Notes: generated by a model from the sequence alone, not told the origin. 64,000 nt of DNA from Aurantimonas marina (GCF_017183135.1 NZ_JADDXW010000005.1:208538-272537), one strand, 5' to 3'; positions 16,568 through 25,476 are shown, counted from the first letter of the stretch. Made by a program: numbers and translations.

Positions 16568-17056
16568 TCAACGCGACGCGACGGTCAATGGGCCATGCAT
16601 GCCCATCTCGTAGTGTCCGGGGATCAGACACGCGAATTGGAAATCGCCGGCCTTGGAAAAGGTCCAGACGATGTCGCCGGCTTCCTCCGCGGGCAGACGG
16701 ATAGCGTTGGGATCGGCATGTTCCATCTCCGGGAACTTCTCCATGAGCAGCTTGTGCTCCTGGACCGCTTCCGGAGTATCCATGACGAACTCGTGCTCGA
16801 GCACGCCATCGTTGGCGATGACGAAGCGGATGGTTTCGCCCTTCTTGACCTCGATCTTGGAAGGTTCGAACAGCATGTCGCCGTCCTCGGTCTCCAGCAT
16901 CGTGATCTCGATAGTCCGATCGGCGGCCGCCGCCTTGCCGGCTTTGCCGATCGCCATTTCGTCCTCATGACCGCCGCCATGCTTACCGCCGGCCGACGCC
17001 GATGTGGCGACGAGCGCGGTTGCGAATGCCGTCGCGATTAACAGTCGTTTCTGCAT
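16568..17056 (-). CDS. Periplasmic cupredoxin-domain protein
   Basis: This 162-residue protein has a signal peptide (cleavage near ASA-GGKHGGG), a short His-rich mature N-terminus, and a plastocyanin/azurin-like domain. Candidate type 1 copper ligands are H88 (LEHEF), C143 (FACLIPGH), H148 and M151 or M153. The sequence FEPSKIEVKKGETIRFVIAN is the usual beta-strand signature. It lies between the multicopper oxidase and the CusF-like gene. It probably acts as an electron shuttle or copper carrier for the oxidase. Confidence 0.88.
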   Translation of the reverse strand: MQKRLLIATAFATALVATSASAGGKHGGGHEDEMAIGKAGKAAAADRTIEITMLETEDGDMLFEPSKIEVKKGETIRFVIANDGVLEHEFVMDTPEAVQEHKLLMEKFPEMEHADPNAIRLPAEEAGDIVWTFSKAGDFQFACLIPGHYEMGMHGPLTVASR

Positions 17057-17107
17057 AAATGATCCTCGTTTCGTTTTGTGTTTGCGTCCCTTGCTTTCCG
17101 GGCCTTG

Positions 17108-18496
17108 CTACATGCCGGAATGCGTTCCCCCGCCGGGCATCATCTGCCGCTTGGGTTTCGATGGCAGCGCGCTGCCCTGCGCACTGGACGCGGGAGCCGC
17201 TGTCGCGTCGGGCAGCGATCCGGTCCATTCGTAGGCGACAGTGCCTGGGGGATTCTCGTAGTCGCCCGGGTCTTCGTAATCGCCGGCTTCAAGCCCTTCG
17301 CGGACCTTCACGACCGTGAACATGCCGCCCATTTCGAGTGAGCCGAACTGTCCCCAGCCGGCCATCATCGGAATGGTGTTGTCCGGGATCGGCATCGACA
17401 TCTCCGCCATGTCCGCCATGCCCTTCGTCCCCATCGGCATGTATTCCGGCTGGACCGCGCGGATTTTGCGGGCAACGTTGGTCTTGTTGGCTCCGATGAA
17501 GGTCGGGACATCGTGCCCCATCGCGTTCATGGTGTGATGTGACTTGTGGCAATGCAGGGCCCAGTCGCCTGGATGGACCGCATCAAATTCGTAGGCCCGC
17601 ATCGCCCCCACCGGGATATCGATGGAGACCTCCGGCCAGCGTGCCTCCGGACGCACCCAGCCGCCATCCGTGCAGGTGACCTCGAAATCATAGCCGTGCA
17701 TGTGAATCGGGTGGTTGGTCATGGTCAGATTGCCGACCCGCACGCGCACCCGGTCGTCCTTGGCCACAACCAGCGGAGCGACGTCCGGAAAAATCCGGCT
17801 GTTGATGGTCCACATGTTGAAGTCGGTCATTTCCATGACCTTCGGCAAGTAGGAGCCGGGATCGATGTCATAGGACGACAGCAGGAACACGAAGTCGCGG
17901 TCGACCGGCATGAAGGTCGGGTCCTTCGGATGGATGACGAAGAACCCCATCATTCCCATCGCCATCTGCACCATCTCGTCGCCATGCGGGTGGTACATGA
18001 AGGTGCCGCTCTTCACCGCGTCGAACTCGTAGACGAAGGTCTTGCCCGATGGGATCGGCGGCTGCGTCAAACCGGCCACGCCATCCATGCCGTTGGGCAG
18101 TATCAGCCCGTGCCAGTGGACGGTCGTATGCTCGGGAAGCTTGTTGGAGACGAAGATGCGGACCCGGTCGCCCTCGACGCATTCGATCGTCGGGCCGGGC
18201 GACTGGCCATTGTAGCCCCACAAATAGGCGGTCATGCCATCCGCCATCTCCCGCTCGACCGGTTCGGCGACAAGATGGAACTCCTTGATCCCGTTGTTCA
18301 TGCGAAAGGGTAGCGACCAGCCGTTCAGAGTCACCACGGGATTGTAGTCCGGCCCCGCCGTCGGCATCAGCGGCGGCTGCGTCGCGGCCTCTTCCATGAT
18401 CGGAGCTTCCGGCAACCCCATGGCCGAGGTCTTCGACCATACGGTGGCTCCGGCGAGCGCCGCACCGGCGCCGATGAATTGTCTTCTGGAAAACAT
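17108..18496 (-). CDS. Multicopper oxidase, Tat-exported
   Basis: This 462-residue periplasmic oxidase starts with a twin-arginine signal (SRRQFIG). The copper-binding motifs are present: HWHG (127-130), HPHGDE, HPIHMHG and HCHKSHHTMNAM, which together build type 1 and trinuclear sites. The C-terminal part is Met/Gly-rich and ends in a flexible MMPGGGTHSGM tail, suggesting extra copper binding. The start follows a GGAAGG ribosome site. Its place behind a TolC-like gene and before a cupredoxin and CusF-like gene indicates oxidation of Cu(I) to less toxic Cu(II), as in CopA/CueO systems. Confidence 0.92.
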   Translation of the reverse strand: MFSRRQFIGAGAALAGATVWSKTSAMGLPEAPIMEEAATQPPLMPTAGPDYNPVVTLNGWSLPFRMNNGIKEFHLVAEPVEREMADGMTAYLWGYNGQSPGPTIECVEGDRVRIFVSNKLPEHTTVHWHGLILPNGMDGVAGLTQPPIPSGKTFVYEFDAVKSGTFMYHPHGDEMVQMAMGMMGFFVIHPKDPTFMPVDRDFVFLLSSYDIDPGSYLPKVMEMTDFNMWTINSRIFPDVAPLVVAKDDRVRVRVGNLTMTNHPIHMHGYDFEVTCTDGGWVRPEARWPEVSIDIPVGAMRAYEFDAVHPGDWALHCHKSHHTMNAMGHDVPTFIGANKTNVARKIRAVQPEYMPMGTKGMADMAEMSMPIPDNTIPMMAGWGQFGSLEMGGMFTVVKVREGLEAGDYEDPGDYENPPGTVAYEWTGSLPDATAAPASSAQGSALPSKPKRQMMPGGGTHSGM

Positions 18497-18514
18497 CTGT
18501 CTGGTTCCTTCCGT

Positions 18515-19966
18515 TCAATCGCCGTCGCCGTCGCCGGCCGCCATCTCGACACCACCACCCGATTCGATCTCGCCGCCGCCATAGACGGCGGAGGCCAGCC
18601 CAGCATCGGCGAGATAGAAGGCGCGCTTGGCGTTGACGGAGAGGATGATCGAGGAGAGCTTCGCCCGCGTGTCGGCCAAAAGGTCGAACGTGTTCGAAAT
18701 CATGCCATTGTAGGTGAGAATCGCTTCCTTCTCGATCGTCGTGCGCAACGGTAAGACGTTCGATCGGTAGTGCCTGGCGATATCGTATCGGGAACGATAG
18801 GCCTTGTAAGCAGAGCGCGCTTCCGAGCGAATGTCGACAGCCTTTGCCGCCATGACATTCGCCGCCCGCAGATAGGCGAACTCGGCCTTGCGAAGACGCG
18901 CCTGACCGCTGTCGAAGATCGGAATCTCCAGGCCGACCTCGATTACCCCCGAGAGTTCGTTGGTGCTTTTTTCGCTGCCGTCCTCGCCCTCTTCGACTTC
19001 CTCTTCAAGCTCGAGCCCGGCAGCCAGTTCCAGATCGGAGACGTAGCGCGTGGCCGTCGTCAGACCGTAGGATCGCGCCAGTGCATCAAGTTCGAGCTTG
19101 GCGACCTGAAGATCGACCCGGTTGCGCAACGCCTCCGCCTCGATGGCGTTGCGGGTCTGGATATTGCGCGGAAGGCTCGGTAGCGCGTTCGGCACCTCAA
19201 AGGACAGGTTCGCTCCCCAGACCCCCATCAGCCGGATCAGCTGCTCCTTGGCGAGCTGCGCGGCCAGTCGCGCCTCGGCGGTCTGGCCGGTCAATTCCGC
19301 ATAGAACACCTGCTCACGAGCCTGATCGATCTTAGGAAAAGCCCCTGTCTTCCCGAGTTCGGTGGCAAGCTCAGCGGCCGCATCGGCGGCAACCTTCGCC
19401 CGGTTCATGTAGGCCACGGTTTCCCAGGCGCCGACCGCTTCGATCCATGCGGCACGCGTCTGCGCGGCCAGTGCGAGCGTGCTCTCGACAGCACGCAGCC
19501 GCGCCTGAAGAACGCGAACCTCGGAGACGTCCAGTCGCCGTTCACGCGTCATCAGCCGGATGACGTTGGCCGCAATCAGCCCCTCGACGGTTCGAAGCGC
19601 GCCGATGCCTGCGTAACTGACCGACAGGTTGGGATTGACCGGCAGGCTTTCCTGCCAGAGATCGGCAATCGACATGCCGATATCGGCGTAGGCGGCCTGC
19701 AGGCTCTTGTTGTTCAGCAACGCAACTTGCACGGCCGTTTCGACCCCGACGGTCTTGTTCGCCAGGAGCTGGCTGACGCGCTTGTTGACGGCAGCCGCCT
19801 CGGCCCGGTTCTGGACCCAGGCAGTTTCCTTGCCGAGGGTCGCCGCGGTCTGATTCTGCACGATCGCAAAGCCGAGCTTCGGATCGAAGTCCTCGGTGAT
19901 GGCAACGCAACCGGAGATGACGAGTGGCACGACGGCAATGGCCGCATTGCGAAGAAGACGTATCAT
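18515..19966 (-). CDS. TolC-family outer-membrane lipoprotein
   Basis: This 483-residue protein has a lipoprotein signal with the lipobox ISGC. Its long helical repeats are typical of outer-membrane efflux ducts (QAAYADIGMSIADLWQESLPVNPNLSVSY; REQVFYAELTGQTAEARLAAQ). The ATG at 19966 has a GAGGAGACGTCC ribosome site and overlaps the stop of the preceding small lipoprotein gene by 4 bp (ATGA). An upstream in-frame extension to 20035 would lie inside that gene. There is no RND pump or membrane fusion gene next to it, so it may work as the CopB-like outer-membrane part of a copper-detoxification set. Confidence 0.88.
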   Translation of the reverse strand: MIRLLRNAAIAVVPLVISGCVAITEDFDPKLGFAIVQNQTAATLGKETAWVQNRAEAAAVNKRVSQLLANKTVGVETAVQVALLNNKSLQAAYADIGMSIADLWQESLPVNPNLSVSYAGIGALRTVEGLIAANVIRLMTRERRLDVSEVRVLQARLRAVESTLALAAQTRAAWIEAVGAWETVAYMNRAKVAADAAAELATELGKTGAFPKIDQAREQVFYAELTGQTAEARLAAQLAKEQLIRLMGVWGANLSFEVPNALPSLPRNIQTRNAIEAEALRNRVDLQVAKLELDALARSYGLTTATRYVSDLELAAGLELEEEVEEGEDGSEKSTNELSGVIEVGLEIPIFDSGQARLRKAEFAYLRAANVMAAKAVDIRSEARSAYKAYRSRYDIARHYRSNVLPLRTTIEKEAILTYNGMISNTFDLLADTRAKLSSIILSVNAKRAFYLADAGLASAVYGGGEIESGGGVEMAAGDGDGD

Positions 19967-20223
19967 TTGGACGTCTCCTCCTCGGTCTCGGCAGCTTCGC
20001 CGACCGGCGCGATTTCGACGCCGGATCGACGCCATCCGGTCGGCTCGGCCGGACTGCGCCTGGAATAGCCGCCGATGACGGAGCGGTAATCGGCGCTACG
20101 GACCGCCGCGGAGGGATCTTCCGGTGAGGGGTATGTGAGAACTTGCAGCAAACCCATGGGTTCGCTTGTCGCGCAGCCAGCCAGAAGCAGGCCGGGCAAG
20201 CCGACAATCATGAAGCGGATCAT
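19963..20223 (-). CDS. Small predicted lipoprotein of the copper operon
   Basis: This 86-residue protein has a lipoprotein signal and lipobox (LLLAGC at about residues 12-17). The mature part is short and mostly polar, with no recognised domain and an acidic tail (EAAETEEETSK). It is the first gene of the copper operon and is coupled to the TolC-like gene through ATGA. Its function is unknown. Its position argues that it is an accessory of the outer-membrane component. Confidence 0.75.
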   Translation of the reverse strand: MIRFMIVGLPGLLLAGCATSEPMGLLQVLTYPSPEDPSAAVRSADYRSVIGGYSRRSPAEPTGWRRSGVEIAPVGEAAETEEETSK

Positions 20224-20413
20224 TGAAAGGACCTAACGGGCGAACTTTACCGTTCGCCAGCCATTCACGGGCCGGTCGATACGATGAAGTTCAAAAATGT
20301 GGGGACGCGAGAACACCAGACGCCTTGGGCGTGAGGCGGACTCATCCGAGGCGATGTCCGGTCCGTCAGGAACGGCATGCGAACATCATAGGGCGCGCGG
20401 CGGCGCCGTCAGA

Positions 20414-20806
20414 TCAGGTTCGCGGGGGTCTTTCGCCGGCGGGAACCTGGCTTCCCACCAATTCGACGACGTGCCAACCAGGAATCCAGTTGGCGGGCCA
20501 GTCCAGGTGATTTTCCACCAACAGGTCCGGCATCGAAGCCGGCGGGCAGTGATCGTTGTGTTTGTCGCCCGTCGCCTTGGGCGGATACTTGTCGGCGTAG
20601 CTGACGGCGTCGTTCACGACCGAAGCGACATGGTCCTCGGCAACTTGAGCAGCCGATGGACCGACGATGGAAACTGCAAAGGCACGATCGCCCGAATGCG
20701 GCAACGCGTGCGCCATCTGGGACGACAGCACCGCCACGCAGAACAGCGCTGCGGCGAACAGCCTGCCTATCGCTTGCGAGGGGTACTTCGAGATCGTCAT
20801 CGGCAT
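20414..20806 (-). CDS. Secreted hypothetical protein upstream of the copper operon
   Basis: With a start at ATG 20806 or 20800 this is a 130-residue protein. It has a clear signal peptide (GRLFAAALFCVAVLSSQMAHA). The mature part contains a histidine/cysteine pair (HNDHCPPASMPDLL) and tryptophans near the C-terminus (ENHLDWPANWIPGWHVVEL). I do not recognise a family. A longer in-frame start at 21088 is not supported, because the extra residues look random. It runs in the same direction as the copper operon 190 bp downstream and may be its first or a neighbouring unit. Confidence 0.6.
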   Translation of the reverse strand: MPMTISKYPSQAIGRLFAAALFCVAVLSSQMAHALPHSGDRAFAVSIVGPSAAQVAEDHVASVVNDAVSYADKYPPKATGDKHNDHCPPASMPDLLVENHLDWPANWIPGWHVVELVGSQVPAGERPPRT

Positions 20807-21099
20807 CCGCCTAGGGGATTCGCGTGAATCCGTCCATCCTGAAATGTTCACGTCGACGTCATCGGCTAGAAAGCGTCGCACTGCAAATTCTCCGAATCGC
20901 AGAGCAGTGAGCATTGTCGACGGCGTTCGATCCCATCGCAAAGTGTCCGAACTCGGGCGAACGTGATTGAAATCGGCTCCAACCTTGCTCCGAGATTGCG
21001 CGTGCGATCGCAACGCCAGGAGATCCCGTCCCGTCGTGAACCACGTGTTCGATCCCATGGTGTGACGGCGTATTGTTGACGTAGTCACAGGGGGACGCG
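20807..21099. other. Intergenic stretch with no recognised feature
   Basis: Between the secreted hypothetical gene and the IS3-type remnant I see no plausible coding sequence and no convincing hairpin or operator. Reading frames extending into it from the hypothetical gene have no start context. It presumably holds the promoter of that gene. Confidence 0.4.
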
Positions 21100-21103
21100 C
21101 TAT

Positions 21104-21430
21104 GGGCCGATTTCTTCACGGCAGCGCCAGCTTTCGACCACGACCTTGGCTTCGGCCAGCAGCCAGTAGAAGATATCGCCGTTCAGGAGTTCGTCCCGGA
21201 GCCGGGCGTGGAAGCTCTCGCAGTAGCCGTTCTCCCAAGGATTGCCAGGTTCGATGAACGCGAACTTTGCGCCGACGGCGACGATCGATTCCGGCACTGC
21301 CTTGGCGAAAAATTCCGGCCTGTTGTCCGATCGTATGTGACCCGGCGTGCCGCGCAGGATGAAGAGGTCTGTCAAGGCGTTGATGACTCTGGTCGAGTTC
21401 AGCTTGCAGTCGATCCGGGCGAAGGGCATT
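21104..21430 (-). pseudogene. IS3-family transposase (OrfB) C-terminal remnant
   Basis: The minus strand encodes part of an rve integrase core: RKLNSTRVINALTDLF-like start, LRGTPGHIRSDNRPEF (second catalytic Asp), then EPGNPWENGYCESFHARLRD with the catalytic Glu, and LAEAKVVVESWR. The first catalytic Asp and everything upstream are missing, and the C-terminus stops abruptly. No terminal inverted repeats or OrfA were found. This is a decayed insertion sequence fragment between the copper and rhodanese genes. Confidence 0.75.
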
Positions 21431-21519
21431 GCTTGGGGACGGCGGCCTCCGATAGGCTCTTTTGAAGCCGCGCCGCGGCCTCCGGCCAAGCGGTATTCGC
21501 ATGCTGAAGCCAGGCCGCC

Positions 21520-22128
21520 TCACATCGTTCCGCTGACGGTCGTCAGACCCAGTATTTTCCAGGCCTGCATGCCACCGCGATAGTAGAAAATTCGGTCAGC
21601 CGGGTAGCCTTCCCTCAACATGGCCTGAATTGCCGTGGGCGATTGCCCACACCAGAGGCCATTGCAATAGAGGGCGACCCGCATCGCGCCGCTGCAATCC
21701 CAGGCTCCGGCCGCACCGACGCACCCGAGTTCGTCGAGACGGCCCGCCACTTCGGTGTAGGGAATATGCGTCGAGCCGGGGATCGTTTCCTCCAGGTGCC
21801 ATTCCAGTGTTCGCGCGTCGATGACGCGGACGTTCTCATCGGCCAGCATATCGAGGAGTTCCAGTTCACCGATCGTCTCGACGCCGTCGGCAGCCCGGGC
21901 CGGTTGGATGCAGAAGGGCGGGCATTCGCGAGATGTCTTGGCGTAATAGCCGCTGACCTCGTTGTCCGTGTCCTGGATCCGCTCGATGACGACCGGCCCC
22001 TCGTCGGTTTCCACGGTCACGCTAGGAACGTCGGGGCTGATCTTGACGGCCGGCTCCTGGCTTGATGCGGGAGCAGTGGCCGCCACCGATACCATCATTG
22101 AAACAGCGACGCCGACGAGCCAATGCAT
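21520..22128 (-). CDS. Periplasmic rhodanese-domain protein
   Basis: This 202-residue protein starts at ATG 22128 behind a GGGAG site. It has a signal peptide (cleavage near ASS-QEPAVK), a Cys pair (ECPPFC) in the linker, and a rhodanese domain. The domain has VRVIDARTLEWHLEETIPGSTHIPYTE and the active-site loop LYCNGLWCGQS, where the first Cys takes the catalytic position. Similar proteins occur near periplasmic redox systems and move sulfane sulfur or act on thiols. It lies downstream of the two-component genes on the same strand, with a gap of about 200 bp. Confidence 0.82.
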   Translation of the reverse strand: MHWLVGVAVSMMVSVAATAPASSQEPAVKISPDVPSVTVETDEGPVVIERIQDTDNEVSGYYAKTSRECPPFCIQPARAADGVETIGELELLDMLADENVRVIDARTLEWHLEETIPGSTHIPYTEVAGRLDELGCVGAAGAWDCSGAMRVALYCNGLWCGQSPTAIQAMLREGYPADRIFYYRGGMQAWKILGLTTVSGTM

Positions 22129-22334
22129 GTCATTTCTCCCAAAGCTTCGGTTCACCGCCGAATTCTTACGCCATCATGGCTTGGAGCCCAACCCCTGAGT
22201 GACAAGAGTTTTCAGCATGTCGTGATGTCCTGAAGGTCGCGAGACGGCGCGGGGGCGGGTGCAGATTACGGCAGATCATCTTCGTCCCACCGCCCCCTCT
22301 CGTAATCGGGAGGCGCGTATGCAGAACGATGGTC

Positions 22335-23675
22335 TCAGTCCGGTTGTCGACCGATCGGCGCCTTGAACGATGCCGCAAAACCGTCCGCCCGGCCCGGGGC
22401 GGGCGATTGCAGCGTGAGCGTCGCCTGTGCCCCGTCCGCAATGGCCTTGGCGATCGACAGGCCCAGCCCGCTGCCCTCCGATATGGCCTGACCCCGCTCG
22501 AAACGCGCCGCCAGCCGCGTCAGCGTTTCGGGTGGGACGGCAGGGCCGTCGTTGATCACGCAAAGGACGCGGTCCGCTGTCAGGATCACCCGAACCGGAG
22601 CGTCGCCGGTGCCGTGGCGCTGCGCATTCTCGATCAGGTTGCGGGCGAGAATCGCAAAGGTATCGGGGTCGATATCCGACAGGACCGGGTCGTCCGGCAG
22701 TTCGAAGTCGATGCGCTTTTCCTTGGCAATCCCTTCAAGATCCGAGACCACCATGCGCAGCACGGGGCGCAGGTCCGCCGCAGTCTCGCGCCGCAATCGC
22801 CCGCCCTCGGCTCGGGCCAGTTGCATCAGCTTCTCGGATAGCCGCGTCAACCGTTTGAGGGCGGTCTCGATCTCGCCGGCCCTTTGGCCCACGGCGGGAT
22901 CGGGGATTTCCGTCATCAACCTTTGAGTCTGTGCCAGCGCCGCCGCCACGGGAGTGCGCAATTCATGCGCGGCATTGGCGGTGAAGTTACGCTCGGCCTC
23001 CAGCGTACGCCGCAGCCGGTCCAGCAGCTGGTTGACGGCCTCCGCCACCGGCAGGATCTCATTTGGAAGATTGCTGTCGCCAACCTCGGACAGATCGCGG
23101 GCACCACGGCTGGCCAGCGCGCGGCTGAACCGGCGAACGGGCCGCAAGCTGCGCCGGACGATCACCAGCACCCCGAGAAGGCTGATCGGAATGACGAGGA
23201 TCAGGGGTAGAGCGAGGCCAGCCAAAGCCTCGCGCGCCACGTCGGCACGGTGGCTCAATGGCTCGGCGACGGTGATGGTGATCGTGCCTTGCAGCGCCGC
23301 GTCGTAGTAGAGCCGATGCGTCTTCGTCTGGCGAAAACCCATGCCATCGAATGCCGGAAAGACCACGTCCTCGGTCCCGTGCGAGCGCAACAGCACGCGG
23401 TCCTGGTCGTCGCGCACGATGTAGGTGAAGAGCTCCTCGTGGCTTCGCAGGGTGGCGATGCGCTGGCTGACGCCCTGCTCTTCGCGGCCGATGATGTCCA
23501 TCACCGCCAGCGGCAGGATGCGTTGGGCGGTTTCCTCAAGCGCGGAATCGAACACCTCGTTCATCTCGCCGCGCAGGATGGTGGCCGTCGCCCATGCCGT
23601 TGCCAGCCAGAGCAGAGTCAAGCCCAGTCCCAGCCCAAGCGCCAGCCGTGCCTGTAGTGAGCCCGGCCATCTCAT
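22335..23675 (-). CDS. Two-component sensor histidine kinase (QseC/PmrB-like)
   Basis: This 446-residue kinase starts at ATG 23675, which overlaps the regulator stop by 4 bp (ATGA). An N-terminal membrane helix (LGLGLGLTLLWLATAWATATIL), a periplasmic sensor region of about 120 residues, and a second helix (LALPLILVIPISLLGVLVIV) lead to a HAMP segment. The HisKA box follows (ANAAHELRTPVAAAL), then the HATPase N-box (LIENAQRHG) and G-box (GSGLGLSIAKA). It should phosphorylate the response regulator encoded just upstream in the same operon. Confidence 0.92.
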   Translation of the reverse strand: MRWPGSLQARLALGLGLGLTLLWLATAWATATILRGEMNEVFDSALEETAQRILPLAVMDIIGREEQGVSQRIATLRSHEELFTYIVRDDQDRVLLRSHGTEDVVFPAFDGMGFRQTKTHRLYYDAALQGTITITVAEPLSHRADVAREALAGLALPLILVIPISLLGVLVIVRRSLRPVRRFSRALASRGARDLSEVGDSNLPNEILPVAEAVNQLLDRLRRTLEAERNFTANAAHELRTPVAAALAQTQRLMTEIPDPAVGQRAGEIETALKRLTRLSEKLMQLARAEGGRLRRETAADLRPVLRMVVSDLEGIAKEKRIDFELPDDPVLSDIDPDTFAILARNLIENAQRHGTGDAPVRVILTADRVLCVINDGPAVPPETLTRLAARFERGQAISEGSGLGLSIAKAIADGAQATLTLQSPAPGRADGFAASFKAPIGRQPD

Positions 23676-24331
23676 GCCGCGCCCAGCCGATAGCCGAAGC
23701 CGCGCACCGTCTCGATCCAGTCGCGCCCCAGCTTCTTGCGCAACCGGCTGACATGGACCTCGATCGTGTTGCTCTCGATCTCGGTCTCGAAGGAGTAGAG
23801 CCGTTCTTCGAGCTGCGCCTTGGACAGGATCTGCCCGGGCCGCTGCACCAAGGCCTCGAACAACACCCATTCGCGGGCGGTCAGGGGCACGGCCCTGCCG
23901 CCCCGCCGGACTGTTCTTGCCGCAAGGTCGATTTCCAGATCCCCCAGCGTGATCAGCGGGTTGGGGTTGCCGGAATAGCGCCGGGCGACAGCATTCAGTC
24001 GCGCCGAGAGCTCGGAGAGATCGAAAGGTTTGACCATGTAGTCGTCGGCGCCGGCGTTCAGCCCCTCGATCCGGTCGCTGATCTGGTCGAGCGCGGTCAG
24101 GATGATCACCGGAGTCACGTCGCCTCGCACCCTCAAGGCGCGCAAAAACGGCTGGCCGCGCCCATCGGGCAGCATCAGATCCAGCAAGATCAGGTCGTAG
24201 ACCGCCACTCCAAGATATTCGCTCGCTGCGTCAAGCCGCGTCGCCCAGTCGACGGAATGGCCGTCGGCGGCGATCTGGTCGCGCACCGCGGCGCCCAGCA
24301 CCGTGTCATCCTCGATCAGCAGCACACGCAT
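23672..24331 (-). CDS. OmpR-family response regulator (QseB/PmrA-like)
   Basis: This 219-residue regulator has a receiver domain with the acidic pocket (EDD at 7-9), phosphoacceptor D51 (LLDLMLPDG) and the conserved Lys in DYMVKPF. A winged-helix output domain follows (TAREWVLFEALVQRPGQILSK ... NTIEVHVSRLRKKLG, RGFGYRLG). It is divergent from the PepSY gene at 24476. The intergenic region has a tandem 11-bp-spaced site that recurs twice downstream, so it probably controls that gene set and its own operon. Confidence 0.93.
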   Translation of the reverse strand: MRVLLIEDDTVLGAAVRDQIAADGHSVDWATRLDAASEYLGVAVYDLILLDLMLPDGRGQPFLRALRVRGDVTPVIILTALDQISDRIEGLNAGADDYMVKPFDLSELSARLNAVARRYSGNPNPLITLGDLEIDLAARTVRRGGRAVPLTAREWVLFEALVQRPGQILSKAQLEERLYSFETEIESNTIEVHVSRLRKKLGRDWIETVRGFGYRLGAA

Positions 24332-24409
24332 GTCGTTCCGGTCCCATTCGCTCTATCGGTCCCGTATTCACTGCGAAACTTACAGGCACCTGACGCGAAG
24401 AGTCGGCGT

Positions 24410-24427
24410 GCTTCAGGTCGCCGTCAG
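24410..24427 (-). promoter_or_regulatory. Candidate response-regulator site 1 (CTGAC-N6-CTGAAGC)
   Basis: The minus strand reads CTGAC-GGCGAC-CTGAAGC. The CTGA half-sites are 11 bp apart, the spacing used by OmpR/PhoB-type winged-helix dimers. The same pattern occurs at 25544-25561 and 26445-26462. It lies between the divergent response-regulator and PepSY genes. Confidence 0.65.
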
Positions 24428-24475
24428 AATAGCGCGCGAAAAGGGCGCATCACCACCCGTTACGGGAGACGGAAA

Positions 24476-24862
24476 ATGAAGAAATCCCTGATGGCCGTCG
24501 CACTTCTGTCGGGCGTTGTCGCGGCCGGGGCCGCCCATGCCGATGATGACGATTGCAATGTCCCTATGGCCAATTGGCAACCGCGCGAGGCGGTCCAGAA
24601 GATGGCCGAGGCGCAGGGCTGGACCGTGCGCCGGATCAAGACCGATGACGGCTGCTATGAGATCGATGGCCGCGACGCAAAGGGTCGTCAGATCGAGGTT
24701 ACGGTCGATCCCGGCACGCTGGCAATCGTCGAGACGGAGTATGACGACGAGGACGACGCGGGCAACCGGCCGGAAAGGAACGCCACGCCCGCCGGAACGG
24801 TGGCGCCGCCGGATAGCGGTCTGTTCACCCCGGGCAGCAAGCCCGGCATGGTCGTCGAGTGA
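24476..24862 (+). CDS. Periplasmic PepSY-domain protein
   Basis: This 128-residue protein has a signal peptide (MKKSLMAVALLSGVV..., cleavage near AHA-DDDD). One PepSY domain follows (WQPREAVQKMAEAQGWTVRRIK ... YEIDGRDAKGRQIEVTVDP), then an acidic and Pro-rich tail. It starts after a GGGAGACGGAAA ribosome site. Its stop overlaps the cytochrome gene start as TGATG. PepSY proteins encoded next to QseBC-type systems are often regulated by them, and here a tandem site lies 50-65 bp upstream. Confidence 0.88.
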   Translation: MKKSLMAVALLSGVVAAGAAHADDDDCNVPMANWQPREAVQKMAEAQGWTVRRIKTDDGCYEIDGRDAKGRQIEVTVDPGTLAIVETEYDDEDDAGNRPERNATPAGTVAPPDSGLFTPGSKPGMVVE

Positions 24863-25476
24863 TGACCCGCGTCTGGGGTCCGGTAGTGCGCCTGTTCCAC
24901 TGGGCGCTGGTGGTAACTTTCGCGATCGTCTGGCTGACAGCGGACGAGCTTCAGCGGGTTCACGAAATCGCAGGCTACGTTGTGGCGGGCCTCGTCGCGT
25001 TCCGGTTGGTCTGGGGCCTTTTCGGCAGCCGCTACGCGCGCTTCGCGCAGTTCCTGCGCGGTCCGGCCACGACGCTCGCCTATCTGGGCGACATGGCGAG
25101 GGGGCGAGAACGCCGCTATCTCGGCCACAACCCGGCGGCCGCGGCGATGATCGTGGCGCTGCTCGTCACGCTATCCGGCACCGCCTTCTCTGGCTGGCTA
25201 ATGGAAGAGCCGAGCCGTGTCGCGATGCTTGCCGGCCTGCCGCATATCGTTACTGCCGCCCATGCCGACGAGGAGGGCGACGAAGCCGGGTATGGTGAAG
25301 CGGAAACGAACGGGCCGCTGAAGGAAGTGCACGAGACGCTCGCCAACTTGATGCTTCTCCTCATTGCGCTGCACGTAGGAGGCGTGGTGCTTGCTTCGTT
25401 CCGCCATCACGAGAATCTCACCCGCGCCATGATCACGGGCAACAAGCGCGCGCCCGGCCCCGGTGATATCGCCTGA
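24862..25476 (+). CDS. Cytochrome b561-type membrane protein
   Basis: This 204-residue protein has about four membrane helices and the family pattern of b-type haem ligands: H13 in RLFHWALVV, the His of QRVHEIAGYV, and the His residues of KEVHETLANLMLLLIALHVGGV. An acidic insert (HADEEGDEAGYGEAE) separates helices 3 and 4. The ATG at 24862 shares a base with the PepSY stop. It probably moves electrons between the quinone pool and periplasmic partners such as the PepSY, flavin or hemerythrin-like proteins next to it. Confidence 0.88.
   Translation: MTRVWGPVVRLFHWALVVTFAIVWLTADELQRVHEIAGYVVAGLVAFRLVWGLFGSRYARFAQFLRGPATTLAYLGDMARGRERRYLGHNPAAAAMIVALLVTLSGTAFSGWLMEEPSRVAMLAGLPHIVTAAHADEEGDEAGYGEAETNGPLKEVHETLANLMLLLIALHVGGVVLASFRHHENLTRAMITGNKRAPGPGDIA

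Noticed and set aside
22200..22334. Possible terminator between rhodanese and kinase genes
   Set aside because: The inverted repeat near 22290-22316 has several mismatches and no T-run.
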